NCBI GenBank assembly: GCA_964622235.1
Contig: CAZUNB010000001.1
Location: 16,345-80,344 of the forward strand
Source: CAZUNB01 sp964622235
GTDB taxonomy: Bacteria > Patescibacteriota > Saccharimonadia > Saccharimonadales > JAGPDM01
Direction: 5' to 3'
Length of the DNA stretch: 64,000 bases
How positions within the stretch are numbered: the first letter of the stretch is position 1; each line of letters begins with the position of its first letter. The notes below the pieces were generated by a model. It saw only the letters and a program-made list of their open reading frames with translations, had not been told where the DNA came from and made no database searches. The position numbers were made by a program, and so were the translations under genes. This document shows positions 53,975 through 63,090 of this stretch, piece after piece.

Positions 53975-55291
53975 ATGTTAGGTGAAATGAAAAAAATAAA
54001 AAAGATTATCTTTACTGGTCTTGGAACATTTGTCGTATTGTTTTCTACAATCGTAGCTCCTTTGAGTCCATTGATAATAACGATTGATGCCGCGCCATAT
54101 GATGATGCTATTGATATAACCACTAAAGAATACAAAGCATGGCGATCATGGCTAGTACTTGAAAAGTGCATAAACTTTAGTGGCAACAAGGGTGGCGACA
54201 AGGTCAAAAATGCTATATTTGAGCACCCGAACTCAGGAACGATTCCGGCCAACTCGTTCGGTTGGCATAACACGAACTCGCTCGGTGGTGGAAATGGCGC
54301 GACGGATGGAGTTGGGAGATTTATCGATAAAAAGGACGGTGAGATTGACTGCAACACTGAGGCAGATCTTGAGATTGCCATGGCGAACCTCGGTTACAAG
54401 AAATATGGGGACTTCATGAAAGCAATAACTTCTGATCAAAGACTCCCTGATGATATGTTTAAGCTTAAGTACTCTTCCGAAAAAGCTATTGGCGCGGCAG
54501 TAGCTAAACACGCTAAAGAAGAAGGCTTAATTAGGAGTGAAAGCAATCTCTTTACACTACCGGCCGAGTCAGTTTGGGTTTATTGGGCGTCACTCGCAAT
54601 TGCAAAGGTTGAGAACTCTGCATTTGGCAACACCGAAGGAACCTGTAAAGGAAAATTTGGTACTGAAGCGGACTTAAAAAAAGACAAGACCAGTGAGTCA
54701 AGTATTGTAAGGCCCGGCTTAATCGACAAGGACGCCAAAGAGATCGATGGCTGGAGCGATAAAGCTACAGAAAAAGGCTGGGAGTACCTTCTGCTGCCAG
54801 AGAAAAAAGCTAATGCTGCAGCTAATGCAATTGACGGAAGAATGACATCAGGCAAGTCGACATCATGCACCGAGATAGCCAAAGAAGCAACCAAGGATTT
54901 TCGGGTTGCAGCCTTCGCAAACTTGGTTAAAAAAATCAAAATAGAGTGTGAAAAAGATCCAAATGCCGACTGTGAAAGTAGTATCAAAGATTCCTCAGAT
55001 GCCGCACTTCAAGAAGATGGGGCTGGTGACGATGACGTAGAGAGCTGCGAAGTTGGTTCGGGGTTATTTGCGAAAGCACTTGGTTTCGTTGTCTGCGCCG
55101 TTGTTGATATCACCTTCAGTATCGTTGACTGGGCAGAGAACAATATCATCATCCCATATCTTATCGTTTCTCCTCTAGAACAAGGCTCAGATTCGCCAGC
55201 CTATACAATGTGGGGCTATATGCGCGATATCTCTAATGTGATGCTGGTACTAGCCTTGCTATACTTAGCCTACTTAAAGGCGATGTCGTAA
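53975..55291 (+). CDS. Large secretion-locus protein, N-terminal part of a VirB6/TrbL-like unit
   Basis: This is a 438-residue protein. A signal-like helix (IFTGLGTFVVLFSTIVAPLSP) is followed by a ~320-residue extracytoplasmic domain with Cys pairs (EKCINF, DCNTE, GTCKG, KSTSCTEI, IECEKDPNADCESS). Hydrophobic helices then occur at about 365-390 and 415-435. The end (WGYMRDISNVMLVLALLYLAYLK) reads like the first helices of a VirB6/TrbL polytopic domain that continues in the next ORF. The two ORFs meet at TAATG. CATAAT lies 5 nt before the ATG. Confidence 0.72.
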   Translation: MLGEMKKIKKIIFTGLGTFVVLFSTIVAPLSPLIITIDAAPYDDAIDITTKEYKAWRSWLVLEKCINFSGNKGGDKVKNAIFEHPNSGTIPANSFGWHNTNSLGGGNGATDGVGRFIDKKDGEIDCNTEADLEIAMANLGYKKYGDFMKAITSDQRLPDDMFKLKYSSEKAIGAAVAKHAKEEGLIRSESNLFTLPAESVWVYWASLAIAKVENSAFGNTEGTCKGKFGTEADLKKDKTSESSIVRPGLIDKDAKEIDGWSDKATEKGWEYLLLPEKKANAAANAIDGRMTSGKSTSCTEIAKEATKDFRVAAFANLVKKIKIECEKDPNADCESSIKDSSDAALQEDGAGDDDVESCEVGSGLFAKALGFVVCAVVDITFSIVDWAENNIIIPYLIVSPLEQGSDSPAYTMWGYMRDISNVMLVLALLYLAYLKAMS

Positions 55292-57189
55292 TGGGTGGCG
55301 GAAACGCAGCATACAATCTTAGAAAGATGGCTCCGAGAATCTTGATTGCATTTATCGGGGTGCAATTGTCATTCTTTTTATCTTCACTAATGATCGATAT
55401 TTTCAATGGGCTTGGTAGTGGTGTTGCCAACCTTTTTTACCAAATCGCTGACGCCAACAACATTCCGATTGTTGACACCACCGCAATACAAGGCGGTCAG
55501 CTCGGTCAAGGAGCGGCAATTTTGGGTCTGGGAACAGCGGCGGCGGCTGGAATCTTGACTACAGCCGCCGCGGGCGGTGGCATCATACCAGCCATGGTTG
55601 GGTTTGGCGTTATGGCCTTGATTGTTGTTATCGTGGCTGGCTTAACGTTGGTCCTGCGCCAAATCCTTATTATCGGATTAGTCATTGTATCCCCACTAGC
55701 ATTTGTGGCCTACCTCATACCAAACCTCGAGCAATACTTCAAAAAATGGTGGTCATCCTACCTAAAACTACTGATGATGTATCCGCTAATCGTTGGGCTT
55801 TTTGGTGTTGGTAAGATTGCCGGACAAATTGCCAGCATCACAGCCGCAAACGCACAAGGCACACCAGGTAATGGCGGTATTGCTAGCAGTCCTACGATGA
55901 TTTTAATGGCGTTCTTAGCCAATGTTATTCCGCTCGGTCTCGTTCCATATACCCTCAAGTTCGGAGGGGGAATTATGGCTGCTGGAGGTAACATCGGCCG
56001 ACAGCTCGGATCGAAAACAGGCAAGACTTTGCGCGATCCAAACAGCCGATTCTTAAGAAGCTCAAAAGACAATGCCGCTAAAAAAGGACAGCTCAAAAGA
56101 GACAGGCGGGTTCAGGGCCAACAATCCGAGGACGCCACAAACTATGGGCTTGGTCGAGCGCTAAAGAAGCTGCCAGGTAAGGGCGGAATAGCTAACGCGT
56201 ATGCGGGTGCGCACAAAGCCGTAACAGGCAAAGAGGGTTTACTCTCCAATTTCCGAAGCGCCACCGCTAAACAAGCGCGACACGAGCGCCTCGAGGCAGG
56301 CAACGATGAGGCAATAAAGCGCAGAGACGAAGCTGCAGCAGCAGCATATCGACCAGAGAAAGCCGTTGGAGCTGGTATATTTGCGCAAACTGGCGGCGAC
56401 CATGATCTTATAAAAAAGAAGAGAAATGAACTAGAGGCAGCTGTTGAAGCAGGCGAGCAAGATCAAGTAGTTTTGGATGGGTTCAACGAAATGGCGCAGT
56501 ATGAAGGTAACGATGAGGCAGTCTTTGCGGCAGCTCGCTTTGCAATGCAACACGACAAAGCTGGATCCAACATGACGGAAAGAGGAGAATTCTTAAATAA
56601 TGTCATTCAGAATGTTGATACTTCAACCGAGGGAGGCAAGGCACGAGCAGCGGCCTTTGTCGCTTCGACAGCAGGCATCGGACACCCATACAGTAAAGAC
56701 ATTGGCATGACCTTCGACGGAGAAGGCCCTGACGCCAAACCTGTTATTAACTTCGGCTCTAAGGCCGGCAAGGGCTATAACGCAGAACAAGGCTTCGCCT
56801 ATGCAATGTCTAAACACCAAAGCTACAATCTTAGCAACCTCAACGATGGCCAGGTTACAGAACTGCTTGATCATAACGTACGCCTGGCGACAGACAGCTC
56901 CTATGCCACTATGGAGTCACTACGAACTGGCAAGTCAGTTAAAGCAGTTCAAGGGAATGCCGAGAAGAATATTCGGGATATGTACAGTTACAACGCCCAG
57001 TCTAGAGCTGGTCTCGCTCTAGAAGAAGCAAGAGTAGGAGATGGACCGCACGCTACATACATCGACAGCATAGTCAATCCGCCTGATAAAGAGAAAACAG
57101 CTCCTACCGATCCAAGAGAAGCAGCAAAAGCACACGAATTAGAGCAGCAAGAGTTACAGAGACGAAAAGACGAGGCAGACAAAGCTTGA
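55291..57189 (+). CDS. VirB6/TrbL-like polytopic T4SS membrane protein
   Basis: This is a 632-residue protein. About five helices lie within the first ~240 residues (APRILIAFIGVQLSFFLSSL, GIIPAMVGFGVMALIVVIV, QILIIGLVIVSPLAFVAYL, LLMMYPLIVGLFGVG, ILMAFLANVIPLGLV), including the conserved Trp pair in FKKWWSSYLK. This matches VirB6/TrbL. The remaining ~390 residues are soluble, basic, then Ala/Glu/Asp-rich and helical, likely cytoplasmic. It starts on the stop of the previous gene (TAATG), suggesting coupled translation. Confidence 0.82.
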   Translation: MGGGNAAYNLRKMAPRILIAFIGVQLSFFLSSLMIDIFNGLGSGVANLFYQIADANNIPIVDTTAIQGGQLGQGAAILGLGTAAAAGILTTAAAGGGIIPAMVGFGVMALIVVIVAGLTLVLRQILIIGLVIVSPLAFVAYLIPNLEQYFKKWWSSYLKLLMMYPLIVGLFGVGKIAGQIASITAANAQGTPGNGGIASSPTMILMAFLANVIPLGLVPYTLKFGGGIMAAGGNIGRQLGSKTGKTLRDPNSRFLRSSKDNAAKKGQLKRDRRVQGQQSEDATNYGLGRALKKLPGKGGIANAYAGAHKAVTGKEGLLSNFRSATAKQARHERLEAGNDEAIKRRDEAAAAAYRPEKAVGAGIFAQTGGDHDLIKKKRNELEAAVEAGEQDQVVLDGFNEMAQYEGNDEAVFAAARFAMQHDKAGSNMTERGEFLNNVIQNVDTSTEGGKARAAAFVASTAGIGHPYSKDIGMTFDGEGPDAKPVINFGSKAGKGYNAEQGFAYAMSKHQSYNLSNLNDGQVTELLDHNVRLATDSSYATMESLRTGKSVKAVQGNAEKNIRDMYSYNAQSRAGLALEEARVGDGPHATYIDSIVNPPDKEKTAPTDPREAAKAHELEQQELQRRKDEADKA

Positions 57190-57234
57190 TAAACTAGGCG
57201 CCACATTTGATTATAAGAACGGCGACTACAGGCA

Positions 57235-59001
57235 CTACGGTTGACCACTCGGAAGATAGCGACTTGTTGATTGTTTTAACGCGGCAAGTACTTTTTCTTC
57301 TTGTCTCTGATAATCATTAGTCTCCCGTATTGATGCATTTATACTTCCACCAGGAGCTGGTTCATACCTGGAAGGGTGCCTGCCTTTTTCCGAGAGAATA
57401 ACCCTCTTGAGAACATTTCCTAGCATAACCTTTGGCTCCCCTGGGGTTACCTCTAAAGACTTGCGAGCACTACGAAACAACGCAAAATGCCTCTCGTTGC
57501 TAAAGTCTACCTCCTCGGGTACAGCCTCCTGGATTGCTTTCAACTTCAAGGCACCTTCAAGCATTGCCATCTGATCTTTGTTCTTGAAATCTAGTTTGTC
57601 TGGCTTAGCCGCTCCATCCTCTGCTGCTTTTGCTTTTAGTGCTGCCTCAAGCAAGGCAACTTGGTCTTTATTCTTTACGTCTAGCTTGTCTGGTTTGGCT
57701 TCCTGCATTGCTTTGGCTTTAAGCGCTTCTCTGAGCTCCGCCACAGCCATTACATCGATAGCTGTTTCTAGTGCCGCCACCTGATCAAGCAAGGGCAAAC
57801 TGTTCAGCTGCTCAACTATCGGTCTTGCTTGTTCTGCCCTTTGGGCATTAAAACAATATGATAGCATTTCTTCAGATAGCTCAGCACGAGGCCTAACCTT
57901 GAGCTCATCGTACTTATTTGCTCCGTGTATTGTCTTAAACATATTCTGAGAGGCGTAGAACAGACCAGCTCTTTTGCCACCGTGCAGGTCTTTTCCGTCT
58001 GCATATACTAAATCAGGAACAATTGAAACAACATTTTTAAGTTTTGGGTTATTGCCAGACGCATCCTTTTTAAATCTGAGATCCTGCCTCTCAACAGCAC
58101 CAATAACACCTAAGACAACCTGAGAAATCTGCCAACTTGCCTCCTCCTCGGATCCAACCTTGATCGCTTCCTTATCTACGAGCCTATTTATTATTGACTC
58201 CTGAACAACCATCAAGCCAGCCATTACAGAAACTCTCGACTGGTCTAAAACCTCGCCATACTGAGCTTCATCAACAGTATCATCTAAATTTATGCCGAGT
58301 TCCGCACTAATTACACCCGCCTGCAAAGTCTGTAATGACTCAGAATAGCGAGCCATGGCAGAAACATAACGATTCTCTATATCGCTAGTTTGGTCTAGGG
58401 ACTTATTTTCTGGTGAGTCGGTTCTAGTAAGCACGCTGGCGGACAGTGAGTCGGCTGTCGCAGCAACAAGTTCAGCTGCTCTCGCAGCCGTGACAATTTT
58501 CTGGGCTTCAATCGCTGCTGGATCGCCTTGCTCAACTTTTAGCTTCAGCCTCTCTTCTGCCTGAAGCCTGACCAGTTCATTAAAACCAATAGTAAATTTT
58601 TCTTCTCTTATTCGTTGATTGTCGTAGGATCCTTTTTCAAGTTTTGCCCCACGCTTCATCTTTTCTATTTCTTTTAATTCTGTCTTTTCTTTGCGTTTTT
58701 CTCTGCGTTTGAGTTTTGGCGCGGGCTCTTGGTCATCTAGTCCAATAGAAATATTAAGTAGCTGTCGTCTATCCTCCGGCAGACCATCTAAAAATGACTT
58801 CGTTGCTTCGATCTCGTCTTCCGATAAAACCTCAGCTACAGCCTGATTCGCTTCAGTTTTTTGTTCATCTGTTAAAGTTTCTGCATCATTATCAGGATTC
58901 TCAACGTTAGGTTCATAGTCGCCCGTATTCGCGGCTTCAGTAAAGGCAGCACCAGCCAAGGCTCCTGGGTCTATGTCGTCTGGTGCAAGTGTGTCAGTCA
59001 T
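57235..59001 (-). CDS. Unknown helical protein antisense within the secretion locus
   Basis: This 588-residue soluble, highly charged protein has no signal or membrane helix. After an acidic N-terminus (about 1-85) a Lys/Arg/Glu coiled-coil region (about 95-170) follows. Near 460-550 there are three repeats of about 31-33 residues, each with AL(K)xKAxQE...KPDKLDxKNKDQxALLE. No family is recognised. An AAGGAAAG ribosome site lies about 6 nt before the ATG. It is convergent with the VirB6-like gene and divergent from the PrgI gene, interrupting the plus-strand arm. Confidence 0.75.
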   Translation of the reverse strand: MTDTLAPDDIDPGALAGAAFTEAANTGDYEPNVENPDNDAETLTDEQKTEANQAVAEVLSEDEIEATKSFLDGLPEDRRQLLNISIGLDDQEPAPKLKRREKRKEKTELKEIEKMKRGAKLEKGSYDNQRIREEKFTIGFNELVRLQAEERLKLKVEQGDPAAIEAQKIVTAARAAELVAATADSLSASVLTRTDSPENKSLDQTSDIENRYVSAMARYSESLQTLQAGVISAELGINLDDTVDEAQYGEVLDQSRVSVMAGLMVVQESIINRLVDKEAIKVGSEEEASWQISQVVLGVIGAVERQDLRFKKDASGNNPKLKNVVSIVPDLVYADGKDLHGGKRAGLFYASQNMFKTIHGANKYDELKVRPRAELSEEMLSYCFNAQRAEQARPIVEQLNSLPLLDQVAALETAIDVMAVAELREALKAKAMQEAKPDKLDVKNKDQVALLEAALKAKAAEDGAAKPDKLDFKNKDQMAMLEGALKLKAIQEAVPEEVDFSNERHFALFRSARKSLEVTPGEPKVMLGNVLKRVILSEKGRHPSRYEPAPGGSINASIRETNDYQRQEEKVLAALKQSTSRYLPSGQP

Positions 59002-59140
59002 GGTTGCTTTCCTTATTTTTGATTTTTTCGGTGAATAGATTTTACTTATTTATCTTAGCATAAGGTTTATTCTTTGTCAATATATGTGTATGGTGGTTTT
59101 ACAGATTGATGATTTTGTATTTTTCAATTATGCTAATGCT

Positions 59141-59800
59141 ATGTCTACCTACAAAGTAATCACCGACGTCGAGGCCGAAGATAAGATAATCGGTCCATTA
59201 ACATTTCGTCAGTTTGTCTATGCGCTCATCGGGGGTGGCTTCGCAGTCGGGGCGTTTTTTGGTACATCTGCCAGTGTCTTAATCACTATCTTGCTAGCAC
59301 CATTTGCTTTATTTTTCTTTTTCTTGGCGTTCTATAGCCGCGGTAATCAGCCGGCCGAGACGTACTTGCTATCAATTTTTAAGACGTATGTATCGTCAAA
59401 AAAACGAATCTGGGATAGGGATGGAACGATTGAACACGTAATAATCGACAAACCGAAAGAAATTCACCTAGATTATACCGATAAACGAACGTACGCTGAG
59501 GTACGCGGCAGCCTAAAGCAACTAGCGCAAATTATTGATAGCCAAGGATGGGCCAGTAAAAATTCAAGCCTTCAAGTAGAGGCTTTGCACCCGCTGCAAC
59601 AATTCATTAACTCAGATGATGATCGCTTGGTACAAGTCGATGAGCTACTACAGACGAGCGGTGACATCAGCGAACTCCGTGAGTCAGACGACCCATACTC
59701 ACGATACAATGAAAGTGCCGTGCGAATTGGTTCATCAGTTACTCGTGCCAGTAACGACGCTAAGCAGAAAGCGATCGCGAGTATGCACAGATATCGTTAA
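59141..59800 (+). CDS. PrgI-family protein
   Basis: This is a 219-residue protein with the PrgI hallmark at its start (ITDVEAEDKIIGPLTFRQFVY) and two close membrane helices (ALIGGGFAVGAFFGT and LITILLAPFALFFFFLAFYS). An extended cytoplasmic C-terminal region of ~125 residues follows. PrgI-like proteins are small VirB3-equivalents encoded next to VirB4 in Gram-positive T4SS. TATGCT ends 6 nt before ATG 59141, which supports that start over the in-frame ATG at 59084. Confidence 0.88.
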   Translation: MSTYKVITDVEAEDKIIGPLTFRQFVYALIGGGFAVGAFFGTSASVLITILLAPFALFFFFLAFYSRGNQPAETYLLSIFKTYVSSKKRIWDRDGTIEHVIIDKPKEIHLDYTDKRTYAEVRGSLKQLAQIIDSQGWASKNSSLQVEALHPLQQFINSDDDRLVQVDELLQTSGDISELRESDDPYSRYNESAVRIGSSVTRASNDAKQKAIASMHRYR

Positions 59801-59890
59801 ACGAAGCTTTTTAATAATAAGACATCTGTCGGCGCTATCATGCTTATGGTACAATTAATCGTACTATCCAGGTAAGGGAGTGGGTTAATC

Positions 59891-60757
59891 GTGCCACCAG
59901 AAAATCAGCTGCTAGCTCAAGAGCAGGCATCACAATCATTTCAACCGGGCGCTCCGGTTATTCCACCGATGGTTTCGGACCCTGCTATCGACCCTAACGA
60001 GCAAGAAAACACTGATAATAAAAAAACAAAATCAACCCCAGGTAAAACTAACAAGAACTCAACTCAAAACAGCCTACAGATTGCCGAGATTAGAGACGGA
60101 CTGGTTATCTTGGTAGACGGCACCTACCGTGCTGTGATATTAGCACAAAGCGTTAATTTTGATCTCATGAGCAATCAAGAACGTGAGGGTGTCGAGTCCA
60201 GTTATCAGCAGTTTTTAAACTCTTTGTATTTTCCGGTTCAGATTATGTTGCGCTCCTACCGCGTTGACCTGAAGAACTATATGAACAAATTAAAACGACT
60301 ATATGAAGGACAAGATAACGTATTGCTTAGCTTGTTGATGGAGGACTACATTGGCTTTGTTGATTATCTTGTTACCAATTCTAATATCATGGAGAAACAA
60401 TTCTACGTAGTTGTTCCATATATACCTGGTGCTGGTCCGAATGACGGTCTTAGTAACCATAAAATGACTGATGTTCTTAAGGGTAAAAAGAAAAACGTCG
60501 TACATGTAAAGGAAAAAGATTTCGACAAAGCAAAAGAAGAAATGCGGCAGCGGGTCGGTACGGTACTGAAAATGCTCAACGAAATGTCTGTACGATCAGT
60601 ACCCCTTAATACACAAGAACTAATCGAACTATACTACAATTTTTATAACCCCGACACTGCCACAGTCCAGTCGCTGGTAAGTCACTATGACCTTGAGACA
60701 GAGTTAATAACTAAAGGCGACGGCGAAGCTCCGCGAGCAGATTTGGCTGGTATGTAG
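59891..60757 (+). CDS. TraC-like protein (VirB4 N-domain-type)
   Basis: This is a 288-residue soluble protein starting at GTG 59891, with GGGAGTGGG about 6 nt before it. After a Gln/Pro/Asn-rich N-terminus, residues about 60-200 read IAEIRDGLVILVDGTYRAVILAQSVNFDLMSNQE, then YQQFLNSLYFPVQIMLRSYRVDL and QFYVVVPYIPG. This is the conjugal-transfer TraC/VirB4 N-terminal-domain pattern seen as a separate gene before VirB4 in Patescibacteria. Only 2 nt separate it from virB4. Confidence 0.85.
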   Translation: MPPENQLLAQEQASQSFQPGAPVIPPMVSDPAIDPNEQENTDNKKTKSTPGKTNKNSTQNSLQIAEIRDGLVILVDGTYRAVILAQSVNFDLMSNQEREGVESSYQQFLNSLYFPVQIMLRSYRVDLKNYMNKLKRLYEGQDNVLLSLLMEDYIGFVDYLVTNSNIMEKQFYVVVPYIPGAGPNDGLSNHKMTDVLKGKKKNVVHVKEKDFDKAKEEMRQRVGTVLKMLNEMSVRSVPLNTQELIELYYNFYNPDTATVQSLVSHYDLETELITKGDGEAPRADLAGM

Positions 60758-60759
60758 CG

Positions 60760-63090
60760 ATGGGTTTATTTAACAAAAAGCAATCAGTGTCATCCTCGCA
60801 ACAGACAACCGCACAGCAGCAATTGGAGCGAGAAAAAATGGAGGTGGACCAAGCCTACCGTGAAGGCCTGGTAACCATGCGCGATTTTATTGCACCGAGT
60901 AGCCTCGAACTACAGACCACCTACGTACGGGTCGGCAACCGATATGCGCGAACCTTTTACGTCTACGGCTACCCCAGAAAATTATTCACTGGCTGGATGA
61001 GCTCGCTGATTAACGTTGATGAGGTTATCGACATTTCGATGTATATATATCCGGCTGACTCCGGAGTTGTTCTAAAGAGTCTACGACGAAAAGTTGCCCA
61101 ACTTGAAGCCGCTCGGTCTATCTCGGCAGAAAAAGGTCGAGTGCGTGACCCTGGTACAGAAGCAGCTCTGGAGGACGCCGAAGAGCTCCGCGACAAACTA
61201 CAGGTTGGTGAAGAGCGCTACTTCCGGTTTGGGCTATATTTTACGCTTTACGGGGAGACACTAGATGATTTATCGTTTGTACAAAACAAAGTAGAGTCGA
61301 TGCTTGGGCAGCAGTTGATTTATACGAAGCCAGCCAGCGCCCAGCAAGAGATTGCATTCAATTCGATCGTACCTCAGGCTAATGATCAACTCGAGATTCG
61401 CCGTAACCTCAGTACTGGCGCGCTTAGCACCACTTTTCCGTTTACTAGTGCTGACCTCAGCCAAGATGACGGGATCCTCTACGGCATCAATATGCACAAC
61501 AATGGGTTAGTGATTTTTGACCGCTTTACATTAGAGAATGCAAACGCTGTAGTGTTTGCAAAATCTGGCTCTGGGAAATCCTTTGCGGTTAAGCTTGAGG
61601 CACTACGTCATATGATGATGGGCACTGAAGTTATTATTATCGATCCTGAAAATGAATACCAGCGATTAGCTGAGGCGGTTGGCGGTAGTTATATTCGCAT
61701 GAGTCTCAATAGCCAGTCGCGAATCAACCCGCTTGATTTGCCACAAATCTTCGACAAGGAAGACGGTGACGACGCCCTTAGAAGCAATATCATCAATCTG
61801 CATGGCTTAATGCGATTAATGTTTGGAGGTAGCGTCGATCCAGCATCTGAGTCGCAGCTCGACCAAGCATTAATCGAGACCTACGCGCAAGTTGGAATCA
61901 CAAGTGATCCCCTAACGCACAACACGACACCACCGACACTGGTAGACCTATATGAAACATTACTTCACTCGGGCGGATCTGGACCACAAATGGCACAGAT
62001 GCTTCGTAAATATGTTGGTGGTAGCTATGCCGGATTATTCAGCGAGCAAAGCAATGTCGTTCTTGACAACAAAATGGTAGTGTTCAATATCCGCGACCTC
62101 GAAGAAGAGTTGCGGCCAATTGCCATGTATAGCGTTCTTAGCTATATTTGGAACAAAGTCCGGTCAAACCAAGTTAAGCGCATGCTTATTGTTGATGAGG
62201 CATGGCAGCTGCTACAATACGAAGATTCAGCCAAGTTTATGTTTTCGCTCGCCAAACGGGCACGAAAATACTACCTCGGTCTGACTACAATTTCACAGGA
62301 TGTAGAGGATATGTTGGGGAGCAAGATGGGTCGTGCGATTGTTAGCAACTCTAGTTTACAGCTACTACTAAAGCAATCTCCGAGTGCTGCAGATGTAGTG
62401 GCTAGTACTTTTAAACTGACCGATGAAGAGCACAAACGATTAACCCAGTTTCCCGTAGGGCAGGGCCTGTTTTTTGCTGGATCAAGCCATGTTCACATCA
62501 AGATTGAGGCTAGCCCAACCGAAACTGAACTAATTACCACTGATCCACAACAACTCGCTGCACTCAAGGCTAGTGCTAATATTGATGAAAATTCTTCTGC
62601 CGCCGATTTGTTCGTTAATTACAATAAAGAGTTGAGTGAAATTGAATCGGCCAACCAAGAGCCTTCTATTCAAGAGCCCTCTATAGATTACGACGAAATA
62701 GTTAGACAAAAAATGGACAGTATTCCGGTTCCTAGCAAGGCGCCAGAGGAACAAATGAACCAGTTCGATTTATCGGCAAATACAGATGTACCAGACGCAG
62801 CCTTGGCTGATGATAACCAAGATTCGCCAGTGGCCACCGTGATACCTCAGCCTGACTTTAATGTCCCTGTCGTATCAGCACAGGAAGATCCAGCAGTGCC
62901 ACAAGTTCAAACTGCTCAGACCAACGAGGATGAATCTATGGCGACCGTCGCTATTGCCCAAGATCCACTGGCGGATACAGCACCACTCCCTGTAAACGAC
63001 CCTGTGCCTACCCAGCCACCTCTGGAACCAATGGTACAGGCGGAAATGCCAGCTACCGAAAACACAACCGAATTAAGGATTGAGCACTGA
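60760..63090 (+). CDS. virB4: VirB4-family T4SS ATPase
   Basis: This is a 776-residue motor ATPase of the type IV secretion system. The N-terminal domain (about 40-230) includes TYVRVGNRYARTFYVYGYPR. Walker A AKSGSGKSF lies near residue 266, VIIIDPENEYQRL near 300, Walker B MLIVDEAWQLL near 474 and LGLTTISQDVEDML near 507. The last ~170 residues are a Pro/Asp/Gln/Val-rich disordered tail, unusual for VirB4. Its stop codon overlaps the next start (TGATG). Confidence 0.95.
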   Translation: MGLFNKKQSVSSSQQTTAQQQLEREKMEVDQAYREGLVTMRDFIAPSSLELQTTYVRVGNRYARTFYVYGYPRKLFTGWMSSLINVDEVIDISMYIYPADSGVVLKSLRRKVAQLEAARSISAEKGRVRDPGTEAALEDAEELRDKLQVGEERYFRFGLYFTLYGETLDDLSFVQNKVESMLGQQLIYTKPASAQQEIAFNSIVPQANDQLEIRRNLSTGALSTTFPFTSADLSQDDGILYGINMHNNGLVIFDRFTLENANAVVFAKSGSGKSFAVKLEALRHMMMGTEVIIIDPENEYQRLAEAVGGSYIRMSLNSQSRINPLDLPQIFDKEDGDDALRSNIINLHGLMRLMFGGSVDPASESQLDQALIETYAQVGITSDPLTHNTTPPTLVDLYETLLHSGGSGPQMAQMLRKYVGGSYAGLFSEQSNVVLDNKMVVFNIRDLEEELRPIAMYSVLSYIWNKVRSNQVKRMLIVDEAWQLLQYEDSAKFMFSLAKRARKYYLGLTTISQDVEDMLGSKMGRAIVSNSSLQLLLKQSPSAADVVASTFKLTDEEHKRLTQFPVGQGLFFAGSSHVHIKIEASPTETELITTDPQQLAALKASANIDENSSAADLFVNYNKELSEIESANQEPSIQEPSIDYDEIVRQKMDSIPVPSKAPEEQMNQFDLSANTDVPDAALADDNQDSPVATVIPQPDFNVPVVSAQEDPAVPQVQTAQTNEDESMATVAIAQDPLADTAPLPVNDPVPTQPPLEPMVQAEMPATENTTELRIEH

